A DNA stretch of 64,000 nucleotides from Flavobacteriaceae bacterium F08102 (GCA_023015935.1 JALKAY010000005.1:61716-125715); one strand, 5' to 3'. Counted from the first letter of the stretch, positions 12,043-20,489 are shown. The notes: generated by a model from the letters alone, not told the origin. Made by a program: numbers and translations.

Positions 12043-12246
12043 GTAAAGTGTTGAATCTCTATTAAACACAGAGATTCCTGCCTTCGCAGGATACTTCTCG
12101 TTAAAATAAGAAAGCCTATTGACTAATTTATTTTAATTCGGCACAATCAAGACTGGAAGCGTCATGATCTCGCCATTATGAGCGCTAACATTCACTCTAT
12201 AAAGCAAAATGTCATGCCTAAAAAGCCACGACATTTGCTCATCTTG
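12043..12246 (-). other. Structured spacer between tRNA-Thr(GGT) and tRNA-Gly
   Basis: This 204-base spacer contains no gene but several inverted repeats: CCTGC/GCAGG around 12090-12104, an imperfect pair built from AGCG-CAT and ATG-GCGCT around 12157-12186, and GCAAAATGTC/GACATTTGC (one bulged base) around 12207-12239. It is transcribed between two tRNAs and may be a processing leader or the remains of a lost tRNA gene; no intact cloverleaf was found. Confidence 0.4.
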
Positions 12247-12319
12247 AGCGAGAGACCGGGTTCGAACCGGCGACATTCAGCTTGGAAGGCTGACGCTCTA
12301 CCAACTGAGCTACTCTCGC
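12247..12319 (-). tRNA. tRNA-Gly (anticodon TCC)
   Basis: A 73-base cloverleaf on the minus strand has a perfect acceptor GCGAGAG/CTCTCGC, anticodon stem TCAGC/GCTGA and loop CTTCCAA, giving anticodon TCC. The T arm has GTTCGAA. CCA is not encoded. Confidence 0.97.
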
Positions 12320-12406
12320 ATTTTTATATTTCTAGATTCAGTTTCCCAAATCCGAATAATGGTAATTTCAATATTTCACTAGAACTTCATTCTCCTTTAC
12401 AGCCTA

Positions 12407-12414
12407 CAAAGATA
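12407..12414 (-). promoter_or_regulatory. Candidate internal promoter ahead of tRNA-Gly/tRNA-Thr/tuf
   Basis: The minus strand reads TATCTTTG, an exact match to the Bacteroidota -7 consensus TAnnTTTG, about 88 bases upstream of tRNA-Gly. No TTTG lies at the expected -33 position. Two runs of nine and eight A on the minus strand lie 25-60 bases upstream and could act as UP-like elements. This could drive tuf independently of the promoter ahead of tRNA-Thr(TGT). Confidence 0.5.
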
Positions 12415-12583
12415 CGCTATAATTTAGAAAATCCATCTTTTTTTTCACATGTTCATCACCTTTTTTTTTCAAAACCACACCCCTGCCAGCTAACACCCCC
12501 TCTAAACAGTTCTGAACATAAAAATTTTCTCTCACAAACTCACAAAAGCAAGCTTTTGACATTCGCTGCTAGAAAATTTTATG

Positions 12584-12666
12584 TGGGGAGAGCAGGATTC
12601 GAACCTACGAAGTCGAAAGACAGCGGAGTTACAGTCCGCCCCAGTTGGCCGCTTTGGTATCTCCCC
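12584..12666 (-). tRNA. tRNA-Tyr (anticodon GTA)
   Basis: An 83-base cloverleaf with a long variable arm lies on the minus strand: acceptor GGGGAGA/TCTCCCC with discriminator A, anticodon stem GCGGA/TCCGC and loop CTGTAAC, giving anticodon GTA. The long variable arm is normal for bacterial tRNA-Tyr. Confidence 0.97.
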
Positions 12667-12723
12667 AACTAATATTACTCAAAGAACACTTGGTGTTTCC
12701 ACCTCTTTCATTTCATTTTTAAG

Positions 12724-12797
12724 AGCCGATGGAGGGACTCGAACCCACGACCTGCTGATTACAAATCAGCTGCTCTAGCCAGCTGAGCTACATCGGC
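12724..12797 (-). tRNA. tRNA-Thr (anticodon TGT)
   Basis: A 74-base cloverleaf on the minus strand has acceptor GCCGATG/CATCGGC, anticodon stem GCTGA/TCAGC and loop TTTGTAA, giving anticodon TGT. It is the first gene after the promoter at 12848-12878. Confidence 0.97.
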
Positions 12798-12816
12798 TTT
12801 TTATTGCTTTTTTTAG

Positions 12817-12843
12817 CATAAAAAAGCCCGTTATTTCTAACGG
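12817..12843 (-). terminator. Intrinsic terminator of hpf
   Basis: The minus strand has the stem CCGTTA/TAACGG with a GAAA loop, followed by GCTTTTTTA. It lies 64 bases after the hpf stop codon. The promoter of the tRNA operon is placed between the hpf stop and this hairpin, so the hairpin is also at the very start of the tRNA transcript. Confidence 0.75.
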
Positions 12844-12847
12844 ACTG

Positions 12848-12878
12848 CAAATGTATAAAGTTTTATTTTTTTTACAAA
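12848..12878 (-). promoter_or_regulatory. Promoter of the tRNA-tuf-secE-nusG-rpl-rpoBC run
   Basis: The minus strand carries TTTG at 12875-12878 and TACATTTG at 12848-12855, separated by exactly 19 bases. This is a full match to the Bacteroidota housekeeping promoter (TTTG at -33, TAnnTTTG at -7). The expected start is close to 12842, about 45 bases ahead of tRNA-Thr(TGT). Confidence 0.85.
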
Positions 12879-12906
12879 ACTTTTTTCATTTATTTTTTTA
12901 ATTATT

Positions 12907-13212
12907 TTAAATGTTTTGTGCTCTAAGCTTTTCTTTCCTTTTATTTAACTGCCTTTTTAACGAATCAATCGCCAGATCCACACCTTCTTCAAATGTTTTA
13001 CACTGTTTTTTCACAATGAATTCTCCTCCAGGAACTAACAACTTTATTTCAGCAATTTTATTCTCCTTTTCACTTGTATTTTCAACTTTTAAATACACAT
13101 CAGAACCAATGATTTTATCATAGAATCTTTCTAAGTTATTTATTCTTTCTTCAACAAAATTTACTAAACCACTATCTACATTAAAATTTACGGATTGAAT
13201 GTTAACTTTCAT
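12907..13212 (-). CDS. hpf: HPF/RaiA family ribosome-associated factor (short form)
   Basis: This protein of about 101 residues belongs to the family that binds the decoding centre of inactive 30S subunits and promotes hibernation. It reads MKVNIQSVNFNVDSGLVNFVEERINNLERFYDKI, with the beta-alpha-beta-beta-beta-alpha pattern of the family and the closing helix AIDSLKRQLNKRKEKL. The long form has an extra C-terminal dimerisation domain; this one lacks it. An in-frame ATG two codons upstream (13218) is possible, but the ATG at 13210-13212 overlaps the xerC TGA stop as ATGA, which favours coupled translation from the inner start. Confidence 0.9.
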   Translation of the reverse strand: MKVNIQSVNFNVDSGLVNFVEERINNLERFYDKIIGSDVYLKVENTSEKENKIAEIKLLVPGGEFIVKKQCKTFEEGVDLAIDSLKRQLNKRKEKLRAQNI

Positions 13213-14105
13213 ACACATTTGTTTTTATCGCTCCTTGGATGAGCTTGATTATACACTTTCTTCAGTTCATTTAGGCTACTATGCGTATACACCTGAGTTG
13301 AAGCTAAACTCGAATGCCCCAACAACTCTTTAACAGAATTCAAATCCGCCCCCTCATTTAAGAGGTGTGTAGCAAAGGAATGTCTTATTACATGCGGACT
13401 CTTTTTCACCTTCGTTGAGACCTTACTAAAATACTCATTTATTATTCGATAAACAAGTGTTGCATATAATTTATTTCCTTTTGCAGTTACAAAAAAATGA
13501 TCTCCTTTAGTACTTAGCTTTTCTCGTAATTCCAAGTAAGTCTTTATCGTAGTTTGCACACTTGGTAATAAAGGCACATAACGCTCCTTATTTCTTTTCC
13601 CTTTAATCTTGACTACCTCATTTGACAAATCTATACTAGACAACCTTAAGTCAATTAACTCAGCTCGCCTCATTCCGGTTGAATACAACAATTCAACCAC
13701 GAGCTTATTACGAACTCCATCAAAATCATCAGCCTCACTAAAAACCTCGAGCACCTTAACCAATTCTTCAACAGAAAAAGGTACTTGAACGCGTTGTGCA
13801 ACCTTTAGCGCTTTGTGTTTCACTAAGGGAGAGTGCTGAATATATTGGATACGGACCAAAAAACTATAAAAGGACTTTAAACTACTTATTTTTCTGTTGA
13901 TCGACCGATTAGAGATTCCTGATTGCACCAAATTAACAATCCAACTTCTCACTTGTTGATATTGAATCTCAGATAGCTCTTTAATACCGAACTCCTCCTC
14001 ACAAAATTCTTTAAAACTCAATAAATCATTTTCATATGCGCATACGGTATGTGGTGAGTACTTTTTCTCTAGGGATAAATAGTCTAAAAATTTGGGAATA
14101 AGCAT
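13209..14105 (-). CDS. xerC: Tyrosine recombinase, XerC/XerD family
   Basis: This 298-residue enzyme is a site-specific recombinase that resolves chromosome dimers at dif sites. The N-terminal SAM-like DNA-binding domain covers about residues 1-85. The catalytic domain has the complete set: Arg146 (GMRRAEL), a Lys near 169, His238 and Arg241 (HVIRHSFATHLL), His264 (LGHSSLAST) and the nucleophile Tyr273. The start reads MLIPKFLDYLSLEKKYSPHT, in line with XerC/D of this group. The ATG directly follows the T run of a terminator, leaving no room for a normal leader. The 3' end overlaps hpf by four bases. Confidence 0.93.
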   Translation of the reverse strand: MLIPKFLDYLSLEKKYSPHTVCAYENDLLSFKEFCEEEFGIKELSEIQYQQVRSWIVNLVQSGISNRSINRKISSLKSFYSFLVRIQYIQHSPLVKHKALKVAQRVQVPFSVEELVKVLEVFSEADDFDGVRNKLVVELLYSTGMRRAELIDLRLSSIDLSNEVVKIKGKRNKERYVPLLPSVQTTIKTYLELREKLSTKGDHFFVTAKGNKLYATLVYRIINEYFSKVSTKVKKSPHVIRHSFATHLLNEGADLNSVKELLGHSSLASTQVYTHSSLNELKKVYNQAHPRSDKNKCV

Positions 14106-14158
14106 AAAAAAAACCGTTAATAAACAAAACTACAAAATTGTAGCGTCTATTAACGGTT
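14106..14158 (-). terminator. Intrinsic terminator of rpsU, touching the xerC start codon
   Basis: The minus strand has an 11-base stem (AACCGTTAATA / TATTAACGGTT) enclosing a small CTACA/TGTAG hairpin, followed by a run of T that runs straight into the xerC ATG. It ends rpsU transcription 22 bases after its stop codon. Confidence 0.85.
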
Positions 14159-14179
14159 ATTATATAATAAGTCTAAAGA

Positions 14180-14377
14180 TTAACCTTGCTCTTCTTTAGT
14201 TCTTAAACTTTGTACATACTGCGCTTTCTGAATTTGCGCACGTTTACTCACGGAAGGCTTCGTAAAATGTTTTCTATTACGCAGTTGCTTCATCGTTTTC
14301 GTTCTATCAAATTTTCGCTTAAAACGTTTTAACGCTCTATCGATATTTTCACCATCTTTTACTGGGATAATTAGCAT
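14180..14377 (-). CDS. rpsU: 30S ribosomal protein bS21
   Basis: This 65-residue basic protein binds the small-subunit platform next to the 3' end of 16S rRNA. It reads MLIIPVKDGENIDRALKRFKR, then the Lys/Arg-rich RKHFTKPSVSKRAQIQKA part typical of the family. It is preceded by AGGAGGTG, an extended complement to the anti-Shine-Dalgarno sequence, nine to ten bases from the ATG. In Flavobacteria, bS21 together with bS18 and bS6 is known to hide the anti-Shine-Dalgarno, so such a site on rpsU itself would allow feedback when bS21 is short. Confidence 0.96.
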   Translation of the reverse strand: MLIIPVKDGENIDRALKRFKRKFDRTKTMKQLRNRKHFTKPSVSKRAQIQKAQYVQSLRTKEEQG

Positions 14378-14384
14378 ACTGTTC

Positions 14385-14392
14385 CACCTCCT
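14385..14392 (-). promoter_or_regulatory. Strong Shine-Dalgarno sequence of rpsU
   Basis: The minus strand reads AGGAGGTG with nine to ten bases to the ATG, an eight-base match to the 3' end of 16S rRNA (CACCTCCT). None of the other start codons inspected in this window has anything comparable; leaders are instead A-rich. See the finding on rpsU autoregulation. Confidence 0.9.
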
Positions 14393-14430
14393 CTCATAAT
14401 TTCTATGTATTTGTTTTTTTTATTGGACGG

Positions 14431-14438
14431 CAAAGATA
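14431..14438 (-). promoter_or_regulatory. Candidate -7 element of the rpsU promoter
   Basis: TATCTTTG on the minus strand matches TAnnTTTG exactly and predicts an rpsU leader of about 50 bases. No TTTG is seen at the -33 position. Confidence 0.6.
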
Positions 14439-14474
14439 GCATAATATCTACTATCTACCGCATAAAATATATGC

Positions 14475-14509
14475 AAAAAAAAAAGCCATTTGCAACAAAT
14501 GGCTTTTTT
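14475..14509 (-). terminator. Intrinsic terminator after the zinc metalloprotease gene
   Basis: The stem AAGCCATTTG/CAAATGGCTT with a three-base loop is flanked by ten A on the plus strand, so the minus-strand transcript ends in a long U run. The T run on the other side makes the element potentially bidirectional. It lies 18 bases after the stop codon. Confidence 0.85.
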
Positions 14510-14526
14510 CTATGGAAACTCCTATA

Positions 14527-16965
14527 TTATTTAGGGTCTAAAATATTTTCAATACGCTCTAATGCATCTTGCAAGTGTGCTCTTCTAATTCCTGAAGAAC
14601 TTCCCACTGCCGCACGAACAGATCTTTTTAAAGTTTCAAGCTCTGCTCTTACTAACGCACTAACATCTGACTGACTCGCTTTGGTATCTTCTGCGAGCGA
14701 CTTCATATTATCTAAATAAGCTCTTTGTAAATTTCTTCTATAGATATCAATTGAACGCCCTGTTCTCAATTCGCTCCAAATACCTTTTCGCAAATCACTC
14801 AACATACTGGATACGGTATACGCTGAAGAACCATTCATTGCTTCATTATCAATCATCCGTTTCATTCTATCTACATTAAGCACACCGCGTAACGTATTTG
14901 CTTGCGTAGAACGAATACGATCAACTACTCCATTACTTTCTATTCTACTAAATACATCTTTATTTAATAACCAAGTTGGTGTTGCAAACAATTGTTTCTG
15001 TAAGAAATCCATCGCTCTTTTCTGCTTTTCCTTAGGAGTATGTGTATAAACAGCACCTTCTTGATCGTAGGTTTTATAATCTTCACGAACCCCACCAATA
15101 TTGTTCATCACATGCCCCATATATCGATTGTATTGCCCTAGAACTTGTCCGTATAATTCAGCCAATTCATCGTAATTTTTACCGTCTTCCGCCGTCCATT
15201 TTATCAAATTTGGAACAATTCGTTTCAAGTTAGCAATACCATATTCACTTGCTTTCATTGCATCATCACCCAAATCTTCTGTCTGCGAACTTGGGTCAAT
15301 AACCCTTCCTTGTTGTTTTCCAAATCGATATATTGGATCACCTGCATGCTTTAAAATCCAACTATCTAAAATTGGTTTTTCCTCCTCTGCCGTTTTATCA
15401 AGAATGGGTCTATACCCCCAATTGATGGCATACTTATCGTAAAGGCCAATATTTGGCATTAAAGCAACCCCTTCATCTCCTGGTTGCGCAATATAATTAA
15501 AACGGGCATAATCCATAATAGACGCAGCTGTTCCATACTTTTTAGTAAATGTTGCTGATCTTAATGAATCTACTGGATAGGCCGGACTTGACCCCATGTT
15601 ATGAGGCAATCCTAAGGTATGACCAACCTCATGTGAAGAGACAAAACGAATCAATCGACCCATAACTTCATTTTTAAACTTTACCCCTCTCGCTTCCGGG
15701 TTAATGGCAGCTGTTTGTACAAAAAACCAATTGCGCAATAATGTCATTACATTGTGATACCAATTGATGTCAGATTCTAAAATTTCACCAGATCTTGGAT
15801 CGCTTACGTGAGGTCCATTCGCATTAGGAATTGGAGATGCTAAATAACGAACTACCGAATAGCGAACATCTTCTGGACTCCAATCTGGATCCTCTTCTAC
15901 GGTAGGTGGATCTTTCGCTATAATAGCATCCTTAAATCCTGCAGCCTCAAAAGCTACCTGCCAATCTTCAATACCCTGTTTGATGTAAGGTCTCCATTCT
16001 TCAGGTGTTGCTCTATCTATATAATAAACAATTTGTTTCTTCGGAACAACTAATTCTCCTCTTTTAAATTTTTCGATATCCTCATCTTTTACTTCTAATC
16101 TCCATCGATCTAAGTACTCAACTTTCTCACTTTTCTGTGCTGGCAAGCTATAATCTACTTGACTACTTGTAAACCATCCTACTCGTTGATCAAAATACCT
16201 TCTCTTCATCGGCACTTTTGGCAATAACACCATTGAATTGTTCATCTCTACAGTAACAGAACCTAATGATCGATTTGATGGAGGTGCACCCGCACCATAC
16301 GTTTTCACATGTCTAGCTTCAATATTTAAAGGGAAACTTTTAATACTTTCAATAAATGACTTATCATCCTCTACTCTTGAAATTTTATATTGTGTTCGAG
16401 TACCGGCAGGAAGGCCAAGAGGTTTAACATCTTTTTGAAACAAACTCGTCACATCAATAACTGTTGATGTAGAATCTTTAGAAAAAGCTTTTATTGGAAA
16501 TGAAGCTAAAATGGGTTCAAAATTAGAATTAACTACAGCTTCATGCACTGGCTTATCTTCATCTGCCACCACTCCATGAGAGACAACTCTTAACAGTACC
16601 TTTTTCCCTTTTTTCTGCCAACGGAGTACCTGCGTATTCGTTTTTCCGCCCCCAAATCCATTACCGGCATTTGTTTTGGCAATTCGAGTAACCATCAGCA
16701 TTTCACGACCAAACAACGAGTCTGGTATTTCATATAAATACGTATCGTCAATTTGATGCACTTTGAAAAGACCATCGTCCGTTTTTGCATCTTTTGTCAC
16801 TACCTTATCATAAGGTTGAATCGCTCCTTTTTTAGGAGTTGGTGTAGGTTTTTCCGCTACAGCGGATTTTTTATCCTTTTTTTTCGATTTCCGTTGTGCT
16901 TGCATATCAGAACCAAATCCGATTACTAACAAGACAACCATTAGTTTGGTTAATTGCTTATACAT
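14527..16965 (-). CDS. Secreted zinc-dependent metalloprotease (DUF5117/DUF5118/DUF4953 type)
   Basis: This 812-residue protein has a signal peptide (KLMVVLLVIGFGSDMQAQ, cleaved near residue 23), a lysine-rich linker, and then the long N-terminal region found in the family annotated as zinc-dependent metalloprotease with DUF5118 and DUF5117. The zinc site is HEVGHTLGLPHN, near residues 442-453, with the third zinc ligand in the HExxHxxGxxH pattern of met-zincins. A SIMDYARFNY segment about 45 residues later supplies the Met-turn methionine. It should act in the periplasm or outside the cell; the substrate is unknown. The gene stands alone between its terminator and lysS. Confidence 0.88.
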   Translation of the reverse strand: MYKQLTKLMVVLLVIGFGSDMQAQRKSKKKDKKSAVAEKPTPTPKKGAIQPYDKVVTKDAKTDDGLFKVHQIDDTYLYEIPDSLFGREMLMVTRIAKTNAGNGFGGGKTNTQVLRWQKKGKKVLLRVVSHGVVADEDKPVHEAVVNSNFEPILASFPIKAFSKDSTSTVIDVTSLFQKDVKPLGLPAGTRTQYKISRVEDDKSFIESIKSFPLNIEARHVKTYGAGAPPSNRSLGSVTVEMNNSMVLLPKVPMKRRYFDQRVGWFTSSQVDYSLPAQKSEKVEYLDRWRLEVKDEDIEKFKRGELVVPKKQIVYYIDRATPEEWRPYIKQGIEDWQVAFEAAGFKDAIIAKDPPTVEEDPDWSPEDVRYSVVRYLASPIPNANGPHVSDPRSGEILESDINWYHNVMTLLRNWFFVQTAAINPEARGVKFKNEVMGRLIRFVSSHEVGHTLGLPHNMGSSPAYPVDSLRSATFTKKYGTAASIMDYARFNYIAQPGDEGVALMPNIGLYDKYAINWGYRPILDKTAEEEKPILDSWILKHAGDPIYRFGKQQGRVIDPSSQTEDLGDDAMKASEYGIANLKRIVPNLIKWTAEDGKNYDELAELYGQVLGQYNRYMGHVMNNIGGVREDYKTYDQEGAVYTHTPKEKQKRAMDFLQKQLFATPTWLLNKDVFSRIESNGVVDRIRSTQANTLRGVLNVDRMKRMIDNEAMNGSSAYTVSSMLSDLRKGIWSELRTGRSIDIYRRNLQRAYLDNMKSLAEDTKASQSDVSALVRAELETLKRSVRAAVGSSSGIRRAHLQDALERIENILDPK

Positions 16966-17104
16966 TTCTATTTATTAAGTTAGTTGGAAAACATTTCCGC
17001 TGCGACGAATTTACCAAATCTGTCTAATACTAAATCTTAACAAAATGTTAAACAACTAACGCGCGTTCATTAAAAAAACTAATTCGCGCTAAAACGGTTC
17101 GCAA

Positions 17105-18799
17105 TTAAACTTGCTCTACCCATAAGCCATTCTCATTTTTAACAACTTTTACCAATTGACTTTTTGTTAAATGCTTGATGGTTTTATCCCATTTTTTATT
17201 ACTTAAACCTGATTTCGCTTTCATTGCTGAAAGTTGCATCGGATTTTCCTTTTTCAACAATTCAAAAACCTCTTTTTCTTCTTGAGTCAATTCAATTTTA
17301 TTTCGATTTTCAGGCTTCATTTGTGGGAAAAACAAGACCTCTTGTATAGATTGGTTGTTGGTCAAAAACATAATCAATCGATCCATTCCAATTCCAAGCC
17401 CTGACGTTGGTGGCATTCCGTACTCTAAAGCTCTTAAAAAATCTTCATCAATAAACCCAGTGGCTTCATCATCTCCTTTAGCTGCAAGTTTCAATTGATG
17501 TTCAAAACGTTGACGTTGATCAATAGGGTCATTTAATTCAGAATACGCATTGGCAACTTCTTTCCCACACACCATCAATTCAAAGCGCTCTGTTAATTCA
17601 GGATTATCACGATGTTCTTTACACAACGGGCTCATTTCTTTCGGATAATCGGTAATAAAGGTAGGCTGAATGTAATTTCCCTCACATTTTTCTCCAAAAA
17701 TCTCATCAATTAACTTCCCTTTACCCATGGTTTCATCCACCTCCAAGCCCATTGCTAAGGCTGCTTCTCTAATTTCAGCTTCCGTTTTGTTGGTAATATC
17801 AAAACCCGTATGTTCTTTTATGGCATCTGTCATGGTAACACGTGCATACGGTGCTTTGAAATCAATTGTATGTTCTCCAAACACAGTTTTAGTCTCACCA
17901 TTCACTTTTAATGCACAATACTCTAAGAGATCTTCTACAAATTTCATCATCCAATTGTAATCCTTATAAGCCACGTAAATCTCCATGGCAGTAAACTCAG
18001 GATTATGCGTCCTATCCATCCCTTCATTTCTAAAGTTTTTAGAAAACTCATACACACCATCAAAGCCTCCCACAATCAATCGTTTAAGATACAACTCATT
18101 GGCGATTCGCATATATAAAGGGATATCCAAACTGTTGTGATGAGTAACAAATGGACGTGCCGCCGCACCACCAGGAATGGGCTGTAAAACTGGGGTTTCT
18201 ACTTCAAAATACCCAGCATTATTAAAATATTCCCGCATGGCATTAAACAACTTGGTACGTTTTACAAAGACCTCTTTGACCTTAGGGTTAACGACTAAGT
18301 CAGCATATCGTTGACGATACCTCAACTCTGGATCATTAAATTCATCATGGGTATTCCCCTCTGCATCAATCTTAGGTAAAGGCAACGGTTTCAGCGACTT
18401 ACTCAATAGATCAAATTCTTTTACTTTAATGGTTTTCTCTCCAACTTTCGTCAAAAACAACTCCCCTTTAACACCAATGAAATCGCCAATATCGAGAAGC
18501 TTTTTATACAGATCATTATATTTAGATTTATCTTCTCCTGGACATATTTCATCTCGCTTAAAATATACTTGAATTTTCCCTTCACTGTCTTGTAATTCAG
18601 CAAAACTGGCATTCCCTTGAATTCTACGCGACATTAAACGTCCTGCAACCACTACCTCAGCTCCTTCAGTAAAATTGGCTTTTATTTGTTTGCTGGTTGA
18701 ATTTACTGGAAACAAATCGGCAGGATACGGATTAATTCCCATCGCTCTTATTTTCTCCAATTTTTCTCGTCGTACTAATTCCTGTTCAGAAAGTTGCAT
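17105..18799 (-). CDS. lysS: Lysyl-tRNA synthetase (class II)
   Basis: This enzyme of about 564 residues charges tRNA-Lys. An N-terminal OB-fold anticodon-binding domain ([20 protein letters not shown]) is followed by the class II catalytic core with motif 2 ([20 protein letters not shown]) and motif 3 ([13 protein letters not shown]). A C-terminal extension of about 65 residues, beyond the usual end near PQMKPE, looks like a small helical or winged-helix domain ([20 protein letters not shown]). The start [14 protein letters not shown] at 18799 is chosen because a longer reading from 18823 would overlap the candidate -7 element at 18821-18828. Confidence 0.96.
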   Translation of the reverse strand: MQLSEQELVRREKLEKIRAMGINPYPADLFPVNSTSKQIKANFTEGAEVVVAGRLMSRRIQGNASFAELQDSEGKIQVYFKRDEICPGEDKSKYNDLYKKLLDIGDFIGVKGELFLTKVGEKTIKVKEFDLLSKSLKPLPLPKIDAEGNTHDEFNDPELRYRQRYADLVVNPKVKEVFVKRTKLFNAMREYFNNAGYFEVETPVLQPIPGGAAARPFVTHHNSLDIPLYMRIANELYLKRLIVGGFDGVYEFSKNFRNEGMDRTHNPEFTAMEIYVAYKDYNWMMKFVEDLLEYCALKVNGETKTVFGEHTIDFKAPYARVTMTDAIKEHTGFDITNKTEAEIREAALAMGLEVDETMGKGKLIDEIFGEKCEGNYIQPTFITDYPKEMSPLCKEHRDNPELTERFELMVCGKEVANAYSELNDPIDQRQRFEHQLKLAAKGDDEATGFIDEDFLRALEYGMPPTSGLGIGMDRLIMFLTNNQSIQEVLFFPQMKPENRNKIELTQEEKEVFELLKKENPMQLSAMKAKSGLSNKKWDKTIKHLTKSQLVKVVKNENGLWVEQV

Positions 18800-18820
18800 A
18801 TAGTGTATATTTAAAGCGCA

Positions 18821-18828
18821 CAAAGATA
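18821..18828 (-). promoter_or_regulatory. Candidate -7 element of the lysS promoter
   Basis: TATCTTTG on the minus strand matches TAnnTTTG, with TTTA (three of four bases of TTTG) at the 19-base spacing. It lies 22 bases upstream of the preferred lysS ATG. Confidence 0.6.
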
Positions 18829-18951
18829 AACTTATTCCGCGAATTCTTAAAACGCTTACCTGCTTAATTCTTTCTTATTTTACGTCAGCCATTTACCAGT
18901 ACACTCGTAACAATAAGCTTGTTTAAATTTTCTCTAATACAACTTAATCTG

Positions 18952-18959
18952 TATCTTTG
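18952..18959 (+). promoter_or_regulatory. Candidate -7 element of the lipB promoter
   Basis: TATCTTTG matches TAnnTTTG, with TTTC at the 19-base -33 position. It lies 17 bases ahead of the lipB ATG, implying a very short leader. Confidence 0.6.
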
Positions 18960-18976
18960 ACCTTCGTTTATAGCCT

Positions 18977-19687
18977 ATGAATAAAAGTATACAACTCCAA
19001 GATTTAGGAACTCGAGATTATAAAGAAACTTGGGATTATCAAGAAGAATTATTTGATGGAATTATCCAGCGTAAGCGAAAAAACAAAAACGAACAATGCT
19101 CGCTCATCACGCCTAATTACTTTTTGTTTGTTGAACATCCACATGTATATACATTAGGGAAAAGCGGAGATATCAACAACTTATTACTAAGCGAAGATCA
19201 GCTTGAAAATATTGGCGCACGGTATTATAAAATAAATCGTGGTGGCGATATTACTTACCATGGGTATGGACAAATTGTAGGATACCCCATACTCGATCTC
19301 GATAATTTCTTTAACGATATTCACAAGTATATGCGATTTTTAGAAGAAACCATGATTCGGGTATTAGCCGATTATGGACTTCATGGAGAACGTAGTAAAG
19401 GAGAAACAGGTGTATGGCTAGATGTCGGAACTCCATTTGCCAGAAAAATTTGTGCTATGGGGGTGCGTAGTAGCCGCTGGGTTACCATGCATGGTTTTGC
19501 TTTAAATGTCAATACTAATCTAGGCTATTTTGATCATATTATTCCTTGTGGCATACGTGGAAAAGCCGTTACGTCTTTAGCTGCTGAACTAGAACGCGAA
19601 ATTCCAATTAACGAAGTTAAGCAAAAAATACTTCATCATTTTTCAGCGATTTTTGAAGCAAAATTTGTCACCGAACAAACGCTCTAA
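18977..19687 (+). CDS. lipB: Octanoyl-[ACP]:protein octanoyltransferase LipB
   Basis: This 236-residue enzyme moves octanoyl from acyl carrier protein to lipoyl domains, the first step of lipoate synthesis. The family motifs are present: RGGDITYHGYGQIVGYPI near residues 90-108, KICAMGVRSSRWVTMHGFALNV near 156-178 with the catalytic Lys, and IIPCGIRGKAVTSL near 190-204 with the active-site Cys. It is transcribed divergently from lysS. Confidence 0.96.
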   Translation: MNKSIQLQDLGTRDYKETWDYQEELFDGIIQRKRKNKNEQCSLITPNYFLFVEHPHVYTLGKSGDINNLLLSEDQLENIGARYYKINRGGDITYHGYGQIVGYPILDLDNFFNDIHKYMRFLEETMIRVLADYGLHGERSKGETGVWLDVGTPFARKICAMGVRSSRWVTMHGFALNVNTNLGYFDHIIPCGIRGKAVTSLAAELEREIPINEVKQKILHHFSAIFEAKFVTEQTL

Positions 19688-19870
19688 ACCCAACAACCAT
19701 ATACGATGCTAAAAAAGTTACCATCCGCGCTAAACACTGCTCGGTGCACTTCATTAATTTTTGTAAGTCAACTGCGTTGAACTTATTTCTATACCTTTAT
19801 TATTGTATGAAATAGATTGAACAACGTTTTTTCATCATTAGCATACCACACTTCTGACCGTCCCTTTATG

Positions 19871-20428
19871 TTAACTCCCCCCTAGTTTCATAATCATACC
19901 CCATCTTTGCACAATGAAAGATCCTCGCAGGCGTACGAATGGATTCTTTTCTTTCAATTCAAGAATACCTCCATCGATTTCTACATTGAAATCTGCTCCT
20001 TCATGATTCGTAACGATAGTAGCATCAAAAAACCGCACCAAACCTATCCCAATTATTCCATCAGCACAAGTAACTTGACACATTGTATTAAAGTGCTGAT
20101 CATCTCCGCCTCCTTTTTTATAAGACATTTCAAGTGTTGCAATAACCTTGTCATTTACCTTTTCAACACGAGTAGTTTGATGAATCGTTTTTCCACACTC
20201 CTGTCCATTTTCATCAAATTGGGTATAAGTCAATTGCGCACCTACTATTAACATGACAGATTCACAATCCTGAACCGTACCCCAGCTACACACTAAGAAA
20301 ATGAAAATTAACACAACTTTCTCATCATACCGTGATAATGGTCTTTTTCTTGTCGTATCGGAGCCCCTTTTCCGCTTACTTTTAATCACAGAGCAAACCG
20401 TATTACCAACTTTAATGTAACACTTCAA
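19871..20428 (-). pseudogene. Probable decayed TapB/DUF3108-like secreted protein gene
   Basis: The open frame is 185 codons, but only its middle resembles a known type: DCESVMLIVGAQLTYTQFDE onward follows the pattern of Bacteroidota TapB-family or DUF3108-like proteins (DC..F.P..G..L.YT.YD..G), then a Cys-containing C.DG stretch. A signal-peptide-like VLIFIFLVCSWGTVQ precedes this, but its natural start (ATGATGAGAAAGTTG at about 20323) is one base out of frame. Downstream of the stop a VWYAND-like stretch appears in another frame, resembling the family's C-terminus. At least two frameshifts would explain this. It could instead be a short functional protein starting at 20428 with an odd basic N-terminus. 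Confidence 0.45.
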
Positions 20429-20489
20429 AAGACTTAATACTGCATTCTATTCCTAAGAACACGATTAAAAATAAAAGATCTTCAAATAA

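Noticed and set aside
12178..12778. Plus-strand open frames across the tRNA genes
   Set aside because: They run antisense through tRNA-Gly, tRNA-Tyr and tRNA-Thr and have no family resemblance.
18800..18823. Longer N-terminus of lysyl-tRNA synthetase (MCALNIHY)
   Set aside because: It would begin inside the candidate -7 promoter element and is not typical of the family.
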